Assembly: GCA_009761415.1 (NCBI GenBank)
Contig: QUOL01000008.1
Span: 1,054,001 to 1,118,000 of the forward strand
Reading direction: 5' to 3'
Length of the DNA: 64,000 nt
DNA from: Sarcomyxa edulis
Lineage: Eukaryota; Basidiomycota; Agaricomycetes; Agaricales; Mycenaceae
Shown: positions 1 through 11,050 of the stretch, piece after piece
Position numbering within the stretch: position 1 is the first letter of the stretch
Layout of the letters: every line of letters starts with the position of its first letter
The notes under the pieces: generated by a model
The model's input: only the letters and a program-made list of their open reading frames with translations
What the model was told of the DNA's origin: nothing
The model's database searches: none
Program-made: the position numbers and the translations under genes

Positions 1-640
1 CCAGACAACCATTCCCAAGCCCACTATGCCGTGCAGTGTACCCCAGATTACCTCTGGAGTGACGTTCCAACTACAAAGAAAACATGAGCCAACAGATTCA
101 ACAAATGATAGGTGTGCGTCGAAAACTCACTGCTCGAAAAGGGGACCAAAGGAGTGAGGGATGAACCGAGGGGATTTGTAGAGGATGGTGGAGGATATAC
201 TGTGGTACAAACAGAGTCCGATAGCGAGTGCTCGTTTTCCGGGGAGAAATTCTGGTATTTGTTCGTCAGGGCCGGAATACAGATGTATATGATACTGTAC
301 TCACCAGGAAGGGGATAGCAAAGGAGAGCTAAAGCGCATGTCGCTAGTACCAAAGCTGCGTAGAGCTATCCCAGTAAGGCGTTTCCTATGAGATACAGAC
401 TGAAGTTGTTCGACCAAGAAGCACACCTTCAGTATGACCAGAGTAGTATTGTTGAGCTGCAAGAAAGGCAGCGAATCCGGGGACCAGACGCCCTGAATGG
501 CTAGTGGGATCTCGAGAGCGATATGAAGGAGGAATACAGTTGATCTGAGAGAAATGAGATTTCGCAGATAGTGAGTGATCGAATACAAGTCCTGGAGGCG
601 AATTCACTTACAATGGACTTCGAACAGCGGGTTGAGACAT
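1..640 (-). CDS. Small fungal multi-pass membrane protein, 3' end cut by the window edge
   Basis: I do not recognise a named family. The start is the ATG at 640-638. Joining exons across four introns (donors GTAAGTG, GTGTGCT, GTGAGTA, GTGAGTT; acceptors CAG, TAG, CAG, TAG) keeps one frame to the left edge. The product begins MSQPAVRSPL and has hydrophobic segments around STVFLLHIALEIPLAI, LYAALVLATCALALL, ALAIGLCLYH and WGTLHGIVGLGMVVW, so it is probably a 4-TM membrane protein. Every junction restores a continuous hydrophobic or amphipathic sequence, which supports the model. The stop lies outside the window. An uncharacterised fungal membrane-protein family is the best description. Confidence 0.6.
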
Positions 641-974
641 GATTTTTTGAGGTGGGGAAAGTCAGGAAGTATGTCCTGCTGGGAAGTGATGATGGGGGGA
701 AAATAAGTACCTCGAAACTCAGAGCTTGTGGTTCGGCGACGCCAACGCATGATCGTGGTCCTATTCGAATCAGGCACCGACGATGCCACAAGCACCTCAG
801 AGATAACGGATATTGTAATTGATATAATTGACGGGGGACACACGTCGACATGTCAAAGGAGCACGCAACATGCAAAAGAAAAGCAGAAAACGATACAACT
901 CCCAATGAGCAAAGGATAACCTGATACAAGTTCACCAAATTTCTTTCGACATGGCGAGGTTGAGTGGCTCATTT
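641..974. other. Intergenic, no gene seen
   Basis: This is the 5' flank of the membrane-protein gene and the 3' flank of the bHLH gene, both on minus. Open frames here are short and lack coding character. I see no RNA gene or repeat. Confidence 0.6.
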
Positions 975-3117
975 TCATTGCCCATCGCCATCGCCATCGT
1001 TTTCGTCGTCCTCATCATCCCCGACAACAGATCCCGAGCCACCTCTCCCAAGACCCGCACCGAATGCCTCAACAGCATCCAGATCCCTATCCAGATCTAA
1101 CGACTCCTCACCTCCGTTATCATCCACCCCCATTGCGGCACCTAACGATCTTAGTCTCCCAATTTCCCTCCTCAACCGCTCGATCTCTTCATCCCTCCTC
1201 TCCACTCTGGCCTTCAACAGTCGGATGTAATCGTTCCCGCACATCAGCAGCTGTAACTTACTGACGCCTTTATTCGGTCCTTCCCCACCTGCCTTTGGTG
1301 GACCTCTAGGCGGAAGGGCGCCTGGCAAGATGGGCTGCTCGTCCGGGAACCCCTCGTCGGAAGGTAGAGGGATTGGCGGTAGGAGGACGCGAAGATCATC
1401 AAACGTCGTTTTCAGCGAATCCCGCCGTTTTTGTTCAGCGGCCTTATGGGAGGTCTTTCTGACAGCGATGGTAGGTTGCTGTTGTGACCCACCTGCGGAG
1501 TGGGTTGTGTTGAGTGAAGGCGCGGAGCCAGCTGTATACGTGTAAGATGTTGATAATCGATTAGCTAGTAAAGATTTTGGGACTGACCTGGAAGGATAGC
1601 CTTCAGGCTTGGGCTCAAAAGCGCACCTCCATTACTGCTTAAACTCTTCTTCGACGTTGAAGAGGCCCTGGCTCGTGGATTGTCCTTGGCGCGCGCGGTA
1701 CCCTTGCCTTTGATCTCCCTTTTCGAAGTCGACTCTACCGGTGAAGGAGGAGCGAGACTACTATTTATGCCCAACCGGCCCAAGTTCATGATGCTGGCAG
1801 GAGTAACAGGTGTCAGCTGAGCGACATCGAGGCCGCGGTAAGGTTGATGAACAAAAGTCGGCGACGAAGAACTAGATGAAGCAAGCGGTGGGGCAGGAGG
1901 AGGCATGGAAAGATCCACAGGAGAAGGTGTATCGCTCATCCCGTCACCAGCCGTGCTTCCTTTCCGGGACCGCGTGGATCGAAGGAGAGGCGTAGAATTC
2001 GTCGATTTCGACCCGCGGTGAACTTTATTCGAGTTCGGATTTGTGGGCCGTATAGCAGGCGATTGCTTTTTGCGGGAAGGCTTCGAAATACTGGTGGGTT
2101 CTTGCTCGTCGCCGCTGGGAGATGCTGTTCGTTTGTTGCGTGATTGGCGTGTTGGCTGTTGGGCGGGTATAGACGCTGATGACGATGAAGGTTGGTGGGC
2201 ACCGAGCCAAGGACTTGTTAGTGGGGAGATGTCGATATCGAAATCCAGATCGGCCGGATGAGAGAGAGAAGAATTTGTGCGGAAGGCGATGTGGGCTGGA
2301 GCAGAAGTAGAACCGCGAGGTGCGTATTGTTGTGAATGAAGTGAGTGGTGCGCCATGTTATTTTGGTTGTTGTCATGATAGCTCCCTTGTGGTGCGTCCA
2401 TGTAATGAAGTATCATTGGAGACACGTATTCTGAAGTCTGTTGAGCCCGGAGCTCCGAGGATGAGCCTAGCATCCGGAGTAAGGCTTCGTATGAACGGGA
2501 CGTGATAGGAGAATGACTCACCTGGCGTAGGCAACCCATGGAACTGAGTTGATGAAGATTGGTCCCTATGAATCTGCGGCTCAGACGACTCTGGAGAAAT
2601 GGTTCCGCTGGATTGCCCGCTGATGAGCGCAATCTAGAGGGACAAGAAAAGGAGGTCAGATACATGGTCGTTCAATCATTGAGACGACAGGAACAGAAGT
2701 CGGAAACCTCGTATATAATTAATGGAAACGTTTCCTTGCCTGCTGCTGGAATATCTGATTCTGGAGTTGTTGCAACTGCTGCAATTGAGTGAGCTTGAAC
2801 TGCTGCTCAAGGAGTAGTTGAGGATTGTACTGGGATTGCGTCTGGTGAGGTGATGTCGGTATGCTGCCGTTATTGTTGGCCTGGGATTGTGACTCGACAC
2901 CTTGCATAGACATCAAGTTTCCAATCAGGTCCATATTGAGCTGTGGTTGTATGTTAGCACCCATGTTGGGAATTTGAGGCCCATTGTTGAACTGGAACAT
3001 GGGCTGCTGCTGTTGACCGTCCAGCAACGGTCCCCGGTGGTGATCAATAGGGACGTCTAGTGGGAAAAGCGACGACAAGAAGTCTTTCTGCTGCTGGTCC
3101 TGAGATTGGGTATCCAT
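975..3117 (-). CDS. bHLH transcription factor
   Basis: A nuclear DNA-binding regulator. The start ATG is at 3117-3115. The N-terminal exon is Gln/Asn-rich (several runs of Q). The middle is Ser/Pro-rich and low complexity with basic patches, as in fungal activation regions. The C-terminal exon carries the bHLH domain: the basic region HKAAEQKRRDSLK has the H-E-R contact pattern, followed by helix 1 (TTFDDLRVLLPPIP), a long Pro/Gly-rich loop of about 35 residues, and helix 2 (GVSKLQLLMCGNDYIRLLKAR) running into a heptad-like helix (VERRDEEIERLRREI). The tail is acidic and Gly-rich. Three introns are supported: one about 2.6-2.7 kb with a GC donor (CAG|GCAAGG), one with donor GTGAGTC near 2.5 kb, and one at about 1.54-1.59 kb (GTCAGT...TACAG). 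All keep frame. The target genes cannot be told from the sequence. Confidence 0.87.
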
Positions 3118-3679
3118 TTGGGAGAGATGAAAGAGAATCTGGGCCAAAAATGAAGAGGAGAAGTCGAACGTTTGAGTTGAGAGGAGAATCAGAAAACCGG
3201 CCAGGAGTTCAAAGGACCAATTCCATTTTAGGACACTACATTCTATTTTCTCACCCCTGGGATGCTGGGACACAATTGCCAAATGACTGGAAGATAAATT
3301 CTCCAACGACGAGCAGTATTACATTTGGAGGAACGTTCGAACGCAGAGCGCGTGGAGACCGACGGGAGTATGGGGGATTTGGCGGATCCGCGGCGGATTT
3401 GGCGGATTTGGCGGATTTGCTTCAGCAGAATTTGTCTAAGTATATTCTGTAGTATGCCTCTCAATGTGTTTCTCACCTATTCTACTATAATAATGTATAT
3501 GACTTCCAAAAATTGAAGCAAATGTCCTGAAGTAATTGTCCTGAAGCAAATTGCAGAAGAGACATTACTGAAGTGAAATCACTGAAGCAAAATAGCTTCA
3601 GTAAAATGGCTTCAGGCTTCAGCGCTGAAGCCATTTCGCTGTAAGCAAAAGAAGGCAGCGCGTAAAAAGGAACCCAACG

Positions 3680-3748
3680 CAGATTCGAACCCTGACCCTC
3701 ACCCGGCCACGACATACCCTAACCTGAGACACTAACCAATAAGCCACA
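3680..3748 (-). other. tRNA-like (SINE-head-like) segment inside the TIR element
   Basis: On the minus strand, a box A-like TGGCTTATTGGTTAGTG (3730-3746) is followed about 45 bp later by a box B-like GGTTCGAATCT (3681-3691). These are the spacing and sequences of an internal RNA polymerase III promoter. The acceptor stem and anticodon arm do not fold convincingly, so it is not called a functional tRNA. A tRNA pseudogene or a captured tRNA-derived SINE head fits better. Confidence 0.55.
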
Positions 3749-3781
3749 GAGCACATATTTACCGAGAAATATATAATCCTA

Positions 3782-3861
3782 TAACCCTAACAACCCTAAC
3801 CCTAACCTCTAACCTCTAACCCTAACTTCCTAACCCTAACCTCCTAACCTCCTAACGCTAA
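3782..3861. repeat. Degenerate interstitial telomere-type repeats (CCCTAA)n
   Basis: About 80 bp are made of CCCTAA and variants (ACCTCTAA, ACTTCCTAA, ACCTCCTAA). Fungal telomeres are commonly TTAGGG, so these read as an interstitial telomeric-like array in C-strand orientation, lying inside the TIR element. The varied spacing suggests an old or patchwork array. Confidence 0.75.
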
Positions 3862-3959
3862 CTCAGGACGCACTGTTTAATCCTAGTCTGGTATAAATAA
3901 TGATACATCTCTAAAATTGAACCTGAGAGCTTTTACAGAATCTTACTGAAGCAACCATG

Positions 3960-4082
3960 CTTAAGCAGATTTTCGTAGGCATTTACTGAAGCACTTGATA
4001 CTTCAGCAGATTTTCGTAGACATTTATTGAAGCACTAGTTACTTGAGCAAATTTGTGTAGATATTTACTGGAGCGATATCAC
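3960..4082. repeat. Three 41-bp subterminal tandem repeats
   Basis: Three head-to-tail copies (3960-4000, 4001-4041, 4042-4082) share the pattern CTT-AGCAGATTTTCGTAG then CATTTA-TGAAGCACT. The third copy is the most diverged. Subterminal repeats of this kind occur in TIR transposons as transposase-binding regions; that role is inferred here. Confidence 0.65.
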
Positions 4083-4231
4083 TTCAGCGATGTGTCTGAA
4101 GCAGGTTCCCTGAAGCAATTTGCTGAAGGAATGTGCTGAAGTAATTTACTGAAGCGATTTCACTGAAGCAATCCGCCAAATCCGCCGCGGATCCGCGAGA
4201 TTCCTCATACTCCCGTCTTTCAGAGCGCGTG

Positions 4232-5436
4232 AAGCTTTGGAGGAAGCCAAAAGTACGGGAGAAGGTGATGGGTCCGAAGTCAAAAACTACGCTCTACATA
4301 GATACATGAGGATGATCTATGCAAGATGGTATCAGGGGATTCAGTCAAGCATTGGTAGTATATAAACAGCAGGTACCAGGTTGTGGGGAGGGGGATGCGT
4401 CCGATGATCATTGATGACCAGGATGAATAATCTTGGAATAATCAAACCCAATCCGTTGTCTGTTCAGTCATCTTGGATCTTCGGGAGCTCCGAATACGCT
4501 GATCCTAAGCCTACGTGCGCTCGTTCGTTCGGATACAGTAGTGTGTGATCGCAGTTTGACCGATCCGGCAGGTGATGCATGCGCACGGACAGGGTTACAG
4601 GCAAGTTGAGGGATTCATCCGGAGCGTCTGCCACATTCTGGCCTTGGTGAGCATATTATGGTAAGACCTGTTCTAGATGAAGGGAAGTTTGACGTCGAGA
4701 GGAAGCGAGTCCGAGTCCGCAGGTAAGCACAGTAAGGTCGATGGGTATGTATAGCCTCGCGACCATATGTCGTGTAAGCATCCCGACGGCTTGAATAGGA
4801 ACACAATTGTTCTCTAATATCGAAGGCGGCCTGTCTCTACCCTAAAGTCAGCTCGACGGAAATTGAGATGCACATGATGCTTGTCGTACCTCGAAGGAAA
4901 GCTATAGCTGCCAGCTAGTTAGAATCCGAAGCTTTAGGAAACGAGTCGGGGGTCAACGTTAACTTGGGGTGAACGACGGACGATCAGAAAGCTGTACTTT
5001 CTCGCGTTCATTTTGAGACTACTTCTAGAGCCTGAGTTCTGCTAGAAATTTTCGAGGGGATCAATCCGCGGTCTAAAATCTGGTGCATAATGGCATGACT
5101 TCCAGCCACTTGTCGCATACGATGCATGAGGAGTACTTGATGAGTACTGTAGCTACCCGGGGATGGGCGTTGACGCGTTAACGGTGACTCCTGATGATAG
5201 ATCGCAAATCGTCCGAGTTGCAAAGCGACAAGTTGGACCTCGGGCTTCAGGCCGGGCGCGGCAAAGAAGCGCTGTTGGCCATATTTGGATCAGAAGGCAT
5301 CGGCAACACGGCACTGATTTTCTCAACGCGATCTCTCCGTCAAGTTTCTTGAAATTCCAGCTCGAACAGACTCGAACTCGACCCGCTGAGAACGCAGACT
5401 TTATCTCAGGTTGGGGCCTGCCGAACTTGGAGGCAG
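4232..5436. other. Intergenic, upstream of first MFS transporter
   Basis: This 1.2-kb stretch lies between the TIR element and the first transporter gene. The frames present are short and lack splice-consistent extensions or recognisable domains. It presumably holds the promoter of the transporter. Confidence 0.5.
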
Positions 5437-7893
5437 ATGTTTCCATCATGCTCTAATCCTCATTCCTCGCCTAACGAACTTATTGGAGCGAAACAGAGTG
5501 ATCATTCAGTCACGGGAGAGTCAGAAGTCGAAGTCATGGGCGATTCAGTTCATGGAACGTCAGAATTTCCCTTGAAAGAGTTTCATTTAGGCCAGCGCCA
5601 GCTGGAGATCGATAGCTCTATCTATACGCATGCTATCAAGGCATCGTCTGCAGCCATAACGGACCAGGACGAATTGGCCGTCTCATATAAAGAGACTCAG
5701 AATTGCGATGTCGAAGTTCGAAAACTCGATGATACCGCAGAAATATCTTCTAGATCTAGATTGAAAGCCGCTTCCTTCACTGCCACTGGTGCAATACCTT
5801 CCATCAGCGTCACAGGCTCCAAAGCACCAGAAGGGCAACGCGCAATCTTTCGTCGAAAAAGTCGTATTCAATTCGCTGCTCTGTGCTTATGCCTTTTCCT
5901 CGAAGGATGGAACTCTGGTCACTGTCTACTATGCCTTTCGATGCCCTCGCATCGAACTCTTACATCTTCATGTTCTCGCAGGCTCCACTGGGCCTTTGCT
6001 CCCTGTTATCCAGGAATATTACCACGTACGTCGCCATCAATCGGAGCGCATCTTATATACAGAACTAATTACCATTCTATCTATCAGGTTGGATTTGCCT
6101 TGGTTTCCCTGATCTTCGTCATCAACTGTCTTGTAAGCACAGACCATATCCTCCGCGGTCCACAAAACGTTGACTCGGAAATCAGGGATTCATAGTGGGA
6201 GCAATACTTAATGTTTGGTTGAACGACAAATACGGATTCGGAAAAGTGAGCGCAACTCTTATAGCGCGTGAACGCATAGATTGAAACCATATTATCTGTC
6301 ATGAGGTGATGATCCTAGGTGAGTGCTCACCAGCTGTCAATTCGAGGTTACAGACTAATTGCATCCTTGCCACTCAGGGTCTATCTGCCCACTTATATCT
6401 TATATCATACAAAGCCCTGCTCCCCCTTTTCCAGTCATGGTTATTGCCAGCGGAATATCTGGCTTCGGCATGTCTGTCCAGGTCTGTGATCATCTGTGGA
6501 AGCGATTTACCCTGCAACTCACCACGGGTACTAGAGGACTCTCAAGCAAACGGATTTGTCGGCAGCCTCAACGAGCATATGGCAACTAAACTCGGATTCA
6601 TGCACGGATCCTTTGGTACACTTATCGTTGCCTGGTCGCTCTCGTCTTAGCACACATGCCATATAAAACCGCTGATTTCATCGTTCACATAGGTTTAGGT
6701 GCATTCGCAGCCCCCCTCCTCGCAACTTATTTCTCTGGAGTTCGGCATTGGTCATTCCACTACATTGTATCGGCGGGTATTGCGGTGATTAATACAGTCG
6801 TCCTCTGCACGGTTTTTCGAGGGAAAACGCAAGACGGTTAGCCCGTTGAAGTCTATCATATATTGTGGCGTCCTACTGACCACTCCTATCCAGAACTCCT
6901 ATTAGAAGCTGGTCAAGAGCCTGTACCAGTTGAACCGCAGAGTCAATCCGCCGACAAGGGAAAGTATCAACAGATTCTCAGCCTAAAGGCTGTTCACTTC
7001 CTTGCACTTTTTACTATCATTTATATCGGCGTTGAAGTTACTGTTGGAGGTGAGTCAGTCCTCTTGTAACATGCCAACCGTAGGCCTGATTTTTCTCCTC
7101 GGTATCTCAGGTTGGATCGTCACTTTTATCATTCGGCAAAGGGATGGTGGTCGTAGTTCTGGATACATATCCTCAGGCTTCTTTGGAGGTATGTTTCTCG
7201 AGCTTCGATCTTTTCTGATATATGTCTTGACTAGAAGAGATACTTAGGTCTCACTTTGGGTCGAGTTGGCCTGATGTGGTTCTCCGAAAGAGTGCGTCAT
7301 CGTTATATTGTTCACCCGATCGCTTGAGGATACCAATTTTCAACTCTGTAGGTTGGGGAGCATCGAGTGGTTTTCTTATACTCCATCTTGATCATTGCGT
7401 ACGTGGTTCTCTTACTTCAAAGCAATAATTCCCGACGACACTGACCATATTCCAGCCTCGAGATCACAGTCTGGCTTGTCCCCTCTATTATCGAGAACGC
7501 CGTCGCCGTAAATCGGACTTGTCCCTATCCTGTATGATCGAAGACTGACCTTGTTTTGTTTTTTCTCTAGGTCTCTTTCATCGGAGTATTACTTGGACCC
7601 ATGTTCCCCATCGTTGTCAGCCATTCGTCCAAGATCCTGCCACGTCGATTATTGACAGGATCCGTCAGCTGGATCACTGGCATCGGGATGTCAGGATCTG
7701 CAGCATTACCGTTCGTAACTGGAATATTGGCGTCGCGCTATGGTATCGGGTCGCTCCAACCTCTGTAAGCTTTTCCGTTTCTCGGGCTTCATCGTGTGTT
7801 TGTTGATATCGCCAACACAGGCTCGTGACGATGATGAGCATCATGGTGGGGGTATGGGCGTTGGTCCCTAAATCACAACGACGTGTAGACTAA
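5437..7893 (+). CDS. MFS transporter (BSC6-like), paralog A
   Basis: A plasma- or organelle-membrane carrier of the major facilitator superfamily; the substrate is unknown. A long hydrophilic N-terminus (about 160 residues) leads into a first TM at FAALCLCLFLEGWNSG. Splicing about 14 introns then gives the usual 12-TM run: VGFALVSLIFVINCL, GFIVGAILNVWLNDKYGFGK, a helix ending GISGFGMSVQ, LGAFAAPLLATYFSGVRHWS, FLALFTIIYIGVEVTVGG, GGRSSGYISSGFFGG, LEITVWLVPSIIENAVA, VSFIGVLLGPMFPIVVSHSS, and a C-terminal GVWALVPKSQRRVD stop. No frame break was found. The ATG at 5437 opens the longest frame; the ATG at 5536 is an alternative. It is the most diverged of the three plus-strand copies. Confidence 0.82.
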
Positions 7894-8205
7894 GCTGTCT
7901 AGCTGTTGTTGGTTTCACACACAATCTAATCAAGCAAGCTTCCTTTCGTATCATGCCGGAGCAATCATCCTGCCTCAGAAGCCTCAAGCTCAAGAGCCAA
8001 CTTTTGCTCGTCTGCTTCCTGCATTATGTAGCACGTCGTTTTTTCGGTGGCGCACCGTCTTCTACACCAACTCGAATCCACCATTGGGTAGCCTGTGCGG
8101 ATCCATATCAGCATCAGCCTTTCCAGAAGCTAGATCATAATTGATATTGATATTTATATCGAGTTGCCAAAGGCATTCTCCTCCCTTACGTTCAGTTGTG
8201 AAGCT
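7894..8205. other. Spacer between transporter paralogs A and B
   Basis: A 312-bp spacer carrying the 3' end of A and the promoter of B. The only notable sequence is the GATATTTATATC motif at 8149-8160, listed separately. Confidence 0.5.
8149..8160 (+). promoter_or_regulatory. Near-palindromic GATATTTATATC (TATA-like) shared with paralog C
   Basis: The 12-mer lies 46 bp before the start codon of paralog B. The identical 12-mer lies 51 bp before the start of paralog C. Its centre resembles a TATA box and its arms are an inverted repeat. The shared position and sequence suggest a core-promoter element, though common ancestry of the duplicated promoters is enough to explain it. Confidence 0.45.
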
Positions 8206-10620
8206 ATGGACGTCCCCCCCTCTTCCCTTCACGCGCCCTCCGTGGAAAACCTGGCCGACATCGCGAGAAACAAACAGGACGGGATTCTGACGTTACGCTC
8301 GCATTTCTCGTCCGCAGGCCATCATGGGGGGTCCGCTCTCGACACGAGTTCCGTAGACTCGTTGCCTTCGAATGCACTTTCAGAAGACTTTCTACGTCGT
8401 CTCCCAAATATTTCCGAACGTCGTGGTTCACACCGAGCATCTGCCACTTCCGTTCGCCCTGTGATGATCCAGGACGCATTGAACAACGCCAACGACAAAA
8501 CAGAGTCAGAACACTTTCAAATCGACGTCTTGCCTAAATTCAATACCCTCACTCCTTCTGCATCAATTCCTTCTCTCCATTTTACGGACGCAACACAAGT
8601 TTCTCCTTCCCAGGCTGCCAAATCCCGCCGTATTGGCCATATCCAAATCACCGCATTGTGTTCGTCTTTTTTTCTTCTGGGATGGAACGATGGTGCAGCT
8701 CATTTACTATGTATACATCGTTCTACTGGCTGACATATATCTTCGTGTTAGGCTCCATCGGACCGTTGCTGCCCAAAATTCAAAGCTATTATAATGTGAG
8801 TATAATTTTGACTCCCAACCCTCAGATGCGTGCGTCTCATCTAATGATTGATGGGTGATGAGGTCGGATATGTTGGAGTTTCTCTGATCTTCGTTATCAA
8901 TTGCATGGTCAGTCCGGTCTTGTTTCTCTGAATTCGTCTATTGTAAAACTTGCACCAGGGATTCATAGCAGGAGCTGGTGCCAACGTATGGCTCAATGAT
9001 AAATTTGGATTCGGAAAGGTCAGTACATTCCTCTATGACCAATATAAAGCGCTGAATTATGTCGCGATAGGTGATTCTCTTAGGTTAGACTCAAGCTTCA
9101 TCTATCCTGAAGAGTATGGTTGACCAGGCCATCTCTATCAGGTTCAATTTGCCAACTCACCACGTACATTATTCAAAGCCCTGCCCCACCGTTCCCAGTC
9201 TTGATCTTGGCCACCGGACTTTGTGGATTCGGGACGTCTTTACAAGTGCCTCCTCTTATTTACTCTCGAATGGTCAGTGCTGACAGATGAACTGATAGAA
9301 TGCCCAAGCAAACGGCTTCGTCGGAAGCTTGAAGCGCAATATGTCAACGAAGTTATGCATTCTTCATGCGTCCTATGGTACGTTAATACTCCCTACACAA
9401 CGTGATTCCTCATCTTGTCTGGACGCTCAACTGGCCTCGATTTTGGTAGGTCTGGGAGCATTTACGGCTCCGTTCATCGCAACTCATTTCTCGGAAGTTC
9501 GCTATTGGTCTCATCACTATATCATCTCGTCAGGGATCGCCGTCTCGAACGTTGCGGTACTTTGCATAGTTTTCCGCGGTAGAAGGCAGGATAGTGAGTC
9601 TCATTGTGTGCGCTTGACTATGCATGTGTAACCCACTACCCTTCCTAGAGATATTAGCTGACGCTGGCCAAGAAGCCGACCCAGTGGTTCCTCGGAACGC
9701 AGAAAGCGAGAGGGGGGCATACAGACAGATCATGGGCCTCCGATCTGTTCATCTTCTTGCTATTTTCACGTTGATCTATGTTGGCGTTGAGGTCACTGTC
9801 GGAGGTGTGTTCTTCGGTGACCGCCTCCAAGAATCTCCTTGAGCTCATAATGAACTAGGCTGGATCGTGACCTTTATTATCAGGCAGAGAGACGGTGGAT
9901 CCAGTGCTGGTTATATCTCCTCTGGTTTCTTCGGTGGTGAATACCTGGGTATATCTCCATACTTCGTAAGTGTTTGTTGATATTTTTACCCACAGGGATC
10001 ACCGTAGGAAGGCTCAGCTTGATTTGGGTGTCCCGTGAGGTGAGTAACCCAGAAGCACTATATTCGTCATCCCACTAAAGGAGTTAGGTGGGAGAACATC
10101 GGGTGGTCTTCGTATATGCTCTCTTGGCCATTGCGTATGTCCCTTCCTTCCAATTGCACTTCGATACGATGCTGACGTATGCGCATTGACAGTCTCGAGG
10201 TCACAATTTGGGTTGTCCCATCCATTATCGAAAACGGTGTTGCTGTAAATCATTACTTTTCGTATCTCACAGGTCTCCTACTCATTCATGTCATGTTCAG
10301 GTTTCTTTCATTGGAGTTTTTCTTGGTCCCCTGTTCCCGCTCCTCGTCAGCCACACTTCGAAAATCCTTCCGAGGCGAATATTGACTGGAGCTCTTGGGT
10401 GGATCTCAGGCCTCGGGTCGGCAGGATCTGCGACTTTTCCATTCGTCACTGGCTTGTTGGCAGCTCGATACGGGATCTCATCTCTTCAGCCGCTGTATGT
10501 TTAATTGCCTACCTTGTCTGTTCATAGTCTCATTATTTTGACTGCAGGCTTGTGTCGATGATGGTGGTCATGATCATCCTGTGGGCCTTTGTTCCAAGAG
10601 GTCAAATACGGGTAGATTAA
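8206..10620 (+). CDS. MFS transporter (BSC6-like), paralog B
   Basis: The start ATG is at 8206 (MDVPPSSLHAPSVEN) and the stop TAA at 10618-10620. The spliced product is about 540 residues over 15 exons. The cytosolic N-terminus (about 150 residues, Ser-rich) has the motif SALDTSSVDSLP, seen again in paralogs C and D. TM1 lies at about 150-165 and ends GWNDG, where the first intron falls in phase 1. The loop RQRDGGSSAGYISSGFFGG and the end WAFVPRGQIRVD are family signatures within this cluster. All splice sites read are GT-AG and keep frame, so I take the gene as functional. It is closest to paralog C, with long identical stretches in the C-terminal half, so these two are the most recent duplicates. 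Confidence 0.85.
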
Positions 10621-11050
10621 GTATGGGCGATAGACACGAAATGCCAACGCCGTGTAGACTACGCCGTTGAGCTATCGTTGATCTCAGACAGGGATTTTGC
10701 AAGAAGTTCTCTCATGCGCGGTAACTTCGTTCGACACGTTCTATTACCTCGGTGTCCTCGAGAGCCTAGCTAAGTAGTCAGAATGTGCCTCTGTCATTCT
10801 GCTCAGCCTTATGTCCGCTTTCTACATGACAGACAATGTGTAGTGGCTGATCATACTGACGACGCCCCGTTTTAGATATACGCACTCAAGGACTTTGCCA
10901 CTGGGGATGATCGGTTGACCGGTCCACTTTCGCGTCGGCAATCTGGATGGTCCAAGCGTTTCTCGGCAGTTCACCGATCACTGATAATGATATTTATATC
11001 GATTTCCCCTCGATTTCCCCTCATTTTCACTCAGTCTTGACGCTGTATCT
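10621..11050. other. Spacer between transporter paralogs B and C
   Basis: A 430-bp spacer without coding frames of note. It holds the shared TATA-like motif at 10989-11000. Confidence 0.5.
10989..11000 (+). promoter_or_regulatory. GATATTTATATC motif upstream of paralog C
   Basis: Identical to the motif at 8149-8160 and at a similar distance (51 bp) from the start codon. Downstream, a CT-rich stretch with a tandem TCGATTTCCCC leads to the ATG at 11051. Confidence 0.45.

Larger units (their letters stand above)
3344..4231. mobile_element. Non-autonomous TIR element with ~11-bp target-site duplication
   Basis: The two ends are inverted copies of each other. The left end (about 3362-3419) reads ACGGGAGTATGGGGGATTTG and continues into GGCGGATCCGCGGCGGATTTG. 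The right end (about 4170-4216) is its reverse complement with a few mismatches. The 11-mer CAGAGCGCGTG flanks both sides (3344-3354 and 4221-4231), as expected of a target-site duplication; a few unmatched bases lie between each copy and the inverted repeat. The interior has no transposase frame. It is packed with CTTCAG/CTGAAG hexamers and contains an 18-bp perfect palindrome at 3615-3632. A duplication of 9-11 bp would fit a Mutator-like (MULE) transposase acting in trans, but that assignment is inference. The left end lies about 230 bp upstream of the bHLH start codon, so it may affect that promoter. Confidence 0.7.

Noticed and set aside
3680..3748. A functional tRNA gene
   Set aside because: Box A and B words are present but the acceptor and anticodon arms do not pair properly; called tRNA-like only.
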